Below are positions 61,453-64,000 of a stretch of DNA of 64,000 nt, one piece after another. The notes beneath the pieces were generated by a model that made no database searches, had not been told where the DNA came from, and was given only the letters and a program-made list of their open reading frames with translations. Position numbers and translations under genes: made by a program. Every line of letters starts with the position of its first letter. Position 1 is the stretch's first letter. This stretch comes from Gammaproteobacteria bacterium (GTDB lineage Bacteria > Pseudomonadota > Gammaproteobacteria > SZUA-152): NCBI GenBank assembly GCA_011321815.1, contig DROS01000078.1, positions 34,965 to 98,964 on the forward strand. Reading direction: 5' to 3'.

Positions 61453-61722
61453 ATGAGTGACAAGAAACCTGAAAAGCCACCAGATGATAACCCAGAGATT
61501 GTCGACTGGTTGGTTCAAGAATGTGAACAGGACTTTAAAGACATTTGGGATAATCACCAGCCTGCTGAATTTGAGGAAGAAGGAGGGGCAATCTTTGGTG
61601 ATATCAACGACCTTGACAAAAGCGATGCTGAATTATTTCCTGACGAACTTGAAGAATACACTCACGAAGAGCGAAGGAAAGCATTTAAAGTTCACGAGGG
61701 AAGTAAAAATAAAAACTCTTGA
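61453..61722 (+). CDS. Small highly acidic protein paired with GNAT-like gene
   Basis: An 89-residue protein with about 27 Asp/Glu against 11 Lys/Arg. It begins MSDKKPEKPPDDNPEIVDW and has an acidic middle (EFEEEGGAIFGD) and a charged helical end. No family is recognised. Its start lies one base after the GNAT-like stop, so the two are surely co-translated. An antidote, binding partner or nucleic-acid mimic would fit the charge, but this is speculation. Confidence 0.65.
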   Translation: MSDKKPEKPPDDNPEIVDWLVQECEQDFKDIWDNHQPAEFEEEGGAIFGDINDLDKSDAELFPDELEEYTHEERRKAFKVHEGSKNKNS

Positions 61723-61728
61723 TTTTGC

Positions 61729-61975
61729 TTGGTGATAATCAGGATAGTCCTGTTGGGGAGCATAGAGGACAAATCCAAGGCAGTCACATATAGATTTACA
61801 GCATTTATGATCACTGTGGATAACGTCAACCTCATGGCCAAAGATCGCCTGATTTACGATATTGGCCATGTCCTGGAGGCTGGGGTGCATCCAGCTGGGC
61901 GCAAACTGGCGGGTGAAACCCACCGATGAACTGATGCGACGGCTGGATGAGCTGGTGGAATATTAGGGCCAGCCC
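61729..61975 (+). pseudogene. Degenerate second copy of the dnaE 3' end
   Basis: Patches of this stretch follow dnaE in order: a DNQDSPVG-like match to the start of the OB fold, AFMITVDN against AFITLDD, LMAKDRL against LIAKDRL, IYDIGHVLEA against [10 protein letters not shown], then the near-perfect last 79 bases (61892-61970). Large parts between are missing and the frame is broken. It is therefore a shrunken remnant of about the last 500 bases of dnaE. The early patches are weak by eye; the last is certain. Confidence 0.65.
61892..61970 (+). repeat. Direct repeat, right copy
   Basis: Matches 60629-60728 without substitutions apart from a 21-base internal deletion between ggtgg runs. Together the copies bracket the GNAT-like/acidic gene pair. 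Confidence 0.9.
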
Positions 61976-62029
61976 CTAAAACTGCGAAAACCGCCTAGAT
62001 AAAGAGGCAAGAAAAAAGGGAACAGGGTA

Positions 62030-62188
62030 ATATACCCGTGGCATTCGAGATTCAGGCCTGATTGCACGCCCTGTTTGCTTCATGGCGGCGTTGAAACGCC
62101 TTGCAACAGACCGGTTATTGCGGGTTATTTTGCCTTTGCCATGAAACAAATATGATGCACACTTAAGCCTCAAACGCCTCGGGCATAT
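62030..62188. repeat. Dispersed non-coding repeat, copy B
   Basis: About 159 bp aligning along its length with copy A at 18245-18407: atatacccgt, gagattcaggcctga, gcacgccctgttt, gccatgaa and gcacacttaa are shared. Its right end (cctcaaacgcctcgggcatat) has lost a few bases relative to copy A. Starts 60 bases after the right dnaE repeat. Confidence 0.75.
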
Positions 62189-62236
62189 GCAGGCCACTTT
62201 ATATCTTTTCTCCTATAAATTTTAGCCAGAACGCTT

Positions 62237-63196
62237 ATGAATCTGAACTTTTTAGAATTTGAACAGCCCATTGCCGAACTTGAAGCCAAGATCGAAGAAC
62301 TGCGTTACGTGGGCTCAGACGCCGAAATCAACATCTCGGAAGAAATCAGTCGCCTGCAAGGTAAAAGCCGTGATCTGACCGAGAGTATTTTTTCCAACCT
62401 GAATCCCTGGCAAGTGTCGCAGATGTCGCGTCACCCCCAGCGTCCCTATACGCTGGATTACATCGAACGCATTTTTACCGATTTTCAGGAACTGCACGGT
62501 GATCGTGCCTTTGCTGATGATCGCGCTATTGTCGGCGGGGTTGCGCGGTTGGATGGCAAACCGGTTATGGTTATCGGCCAGCAAAAAGGCCGTGATACCA
62601 CTGAGAAGCTCAAGCGTAACTTTGCCATGCCACGCCCTGAGGGTTATCGCAAGGCGTTGCGTTTGATGGAAATGGCCGAGCGATTCAAAATGCCCGTGCT
62701 GACGTTCATTGATACCCCCGGGGCCTATCCCGGTATTGATGCTGAGGAACGCGGTCAGAGTGAAGCCATCGCGCGCAACCTGTTTGTCATGTCGCAACTC
62801 AAAACCCCGATCATCTGCACTGTCATCGGCGAGGGCGGCTCCGGTGGCGCATTGGCCATCGGCGTGGGTGATCGTGTGTTGATGTTGCAATATGGTACAT
62901 ATTCCGTTATCTCCCCCGAAGGTTGCGCCACTATTTTGTGGAAAAGCGCCGAAAAGGCAGCGGATGCGGCTGTGGCCATGGGCATCACCTCTGAGCGACT
63001 CAAAGAGCTGGGCCTGATCGACGAGATTGTGGCCGAACCACTGGGTGGTGCTCATCGGGATATGGATGAAATGGCGCTAAACCTCAAAAATGCCTTGAAT
63101 GAAAACCTGGATGTGCTGGAAAGTCTGTCGTTGGATGCGCTGCTGGACAGTCGTTATGAACGGTTGATGGCGTATGGAAATATTGAGGAGAGTTGA
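62237..63196 (+). CDS. accA: Acetyl-CoA carboxylase carboxyltransferase subunit alpha
   Basis: With AccD, transfers the carboxyl group from biotin to acetyl-CoA, committing carbon to fatty acid synthesis. The 319-residue protein matches the family length, with [20 protein letters not shown] at the start, [20 protein letters not shown] and [15 protein letters not shown]. It normally follows dnaE directly in this class; here about 1.5 kb intervenes. Confidence 0.98.
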   Translation: MNLNFLEFEQPIAELEAKIEELRYVGSDAEINISEEISRLQGKSRDLTESIFSNLNPWQVSQMSRHPQRPYTLDYIERIFTDFQELHGDRAFADDRAIVGGVARLDGKPVMVIGQQKGRDTTEKLKRNFAMPRPEGYRKALRLMEMAERFKMPVLTFIDTPGAYPGIDAEERGQSEAIARNLFVMSQLKTPIICTVIGEGGSGGALAIGVGDRVLMLQYGTYSVISPEGCATILWKSAEKAADAAVAMGITSERLKELGLIDEIVAEPLGGAHRDMDEMALNLKNALNENLDVLESLSLDALLDSRYERLMAYGNIEES

Positions 63197-63294
63197 TGCG
63201 GTGAGTGGCTGCGCGTTTCGCATACCTCAGGAGCCGCAACTGACAGCGGGTATGGCCTGCTGGTTGTGGTTCCTGGTGTAGTGACTGTTCCGGG

Positions 63295-63960
63295 TTACGG
63301 GTGGTGTTTTACTGCCTGGATTTTTCTCGCCAGGATAGAGGCAAGATAGAGACCGTCATCGGCATCGTAGATCCCGAACCCGTCTTCCAGCATGGTGTGC
63401 TGAATATTCCAGATATAGGCATCATCGCTTCCGCCTACCCAGCTGTTAAAACTCTTCACTTCTTCGCTCAGTGTAAACATAACAGTAATCCAGTCACCGG
63501 GCTTTATGGTGTCGCTGAGTCCCCAGGAGCCATCGAACGGCAAGTGCCAGGCAATGGTTTGGTTAGGCGTTCCGTCGTTATCGTTATCTTCAACACCGGG
63601 CTCTTCTTCCCCGTGAAATTTGGATTGCCTGTGCAGGGTCAGTACATTGCTGATGATAATATCGTCGCGCCCTGTATCCAGTCCAAATACGACGAGATTT
63701 TCATCGTCATCAAGTAATTTATCACCCGCAGAAACCTGGGTCGGTGGAAATGTTTGCCAGTTGGTGATGGTGTGGTTGTCAGGCGTTGTCACCTCGGGAG
63801 CAATCGGGCCGGCATTTTTCACCATCATGTAATAAGTGTACTGGCCAGAGTGGTTTTTCCAGTATGTGATATGCACATTGCCCAAAGGCATGGCTGTCAC
63901 ATTAACTGAGCTGAATATGCCGAAACAAAAAAGTAAAACAGCGAACAGGCCTTTTTCCAT
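63295..63960 (-). CDS. Secreted hypothetical protein
   Basis: A 221-residue protein with a clear signal peptide (MEKGLFAVLLFCFG core, cleavage near VTA). The mature part is acidic, rich in Tyr, Trp and Asp, with a short EDNDNDGT stretch that resembles calcium-binding spacers. No family is recognised; the predicted beta-rich, exported nature suggests an extracellular or periplasmic role. A caggag site lies 7 bases before the ATG on the minus strand. Confidence 0.7.
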   Translation of the reverse strand: MEKGLFAVLLFCFGIFSSVNVTAMPLGNVHITYWKNHSGQYTYYMMVKNAGPIAPEVTTPDNHTITNWQTFPPTQVSAGDKLLDDDENLVVFGLDTGRDDIIISNVLTLHRQSKFHGEEEPGVEDNDNDGTPNQTIAWHLPFDGSWGLSDTIKPGDWITVMFTLSEEVKSFNSWVGGSDDAYIWNIQHTMLEDGFGIYDADDGLYLASILARKIQAVKHHP

Positions 63961-64000
63961 GATTTTTCTCCTGTTATTTGATTTTTACGCCAAGCTCGCA

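Larger units (their letters stand above)
61723..62236. other. Gene-free interval before accA
   Basis: 514 bases holding the dnaE remnant (to about 61975) and dispersed repeat copy B (62030-62188). The last 48 bases before accA are AT-rich with no clear promoter boxes and only a weak ribosome-binding site. Confidence 0.7.

Noticed and set aside
61729..61929. 66-codon plus-strand frame as a real small gene
   Set aside because: It is explained by the degenerate dnaE copy and leaves the dnaE frame in the final identical segment.
1..64000. CRISPR array, transposase, integrase, prophage or rRNA
   Set aside because: None seen: no regularly spaced direct repeats, no transposase or recombinase motifs and no rRNA segments.

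Overview
The window is chromosomal DNA of a free-living, non-enteric gammaproteobacterium that cannot be named to genus from sequence alone. The evidence is gene order: glmM-tpiA-secG-tRNA-Leu-nuoA to nuoN with separate nuoC and nuoD, and the cluster glnD-map divergent from rpsB-tsf-pyrH-frr-uppS-cdsA-dxr-rseP-bamA-skp-lpxD-fabZ-lpxA-lpxB-rnhB...dnaE-accA. Lipid A genes, BamA and Skp show a diderm envelope. A periplasmic cis/trans fatty acid isomerase is typical of Pseudomonas, Vibrio and related aerobes.

Layout. Positions 1-2621 hold the 3' part of glmM, then tpiA, secG and tRNA-Leu(GAG). Positions 2739-3168 hold a promoter-like site and an apparently frameshifted secreted-protein gene. Positions 3368-18173 are a complete 14-gene respiratory complex I operon. 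Positions 18174-35710 are an accessory stretch of small operons: an orphan MerR regulator with mercury-type cysteines convergent with cti, a VOC protein, a WYL regulator overlapping tag, a GNAT, an HxlR regulator divergent from a CDGSH iron-sulfur protein, a MocR regulator divergent from an exporter-PhzF-aminotransferase operon, a lipoprotein hydrolase, a DJ-1/PfpI protein, a GFA protein, a glycosyltransferase, a LysR relic, a DGPF protein with its ECF42-type sigma factor, and a DUF3592 protein. Positions 35835-39315 hold glnD and map on the minus strand. Positions 39397-54475 are the translation, isoprenoid, outer-membrane and lipid A cluster. A carbonic anhydrase and an orphan sensor kinase sit between rnhB and dnaE. 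Positions 60629-61970 are an insertion between dnaE and accA, bounded by a duplicated dnaE 3' end and carrying a GNAT-like gene and a very acidic partner. accA and a secreted hypothetical protein close the window.

The housekeeping blocks look intact. The less ordinary material is: (i) the dnaE-accA insertion with its degenerate second dnaE terminus; (ii) a dispersed, non-coding, terminal-inverted-repeat element of about 160-180 bp in two clear copies, one relative and one solo end; (iii) a MocR intergenic region with three copies of one operator-like octamer; (iv) gene relics. No transposase, integrase, CRISPR array or rRNA gene was seen.

All functional calls come from motifs read by eye and from gene order. 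No database search was run.
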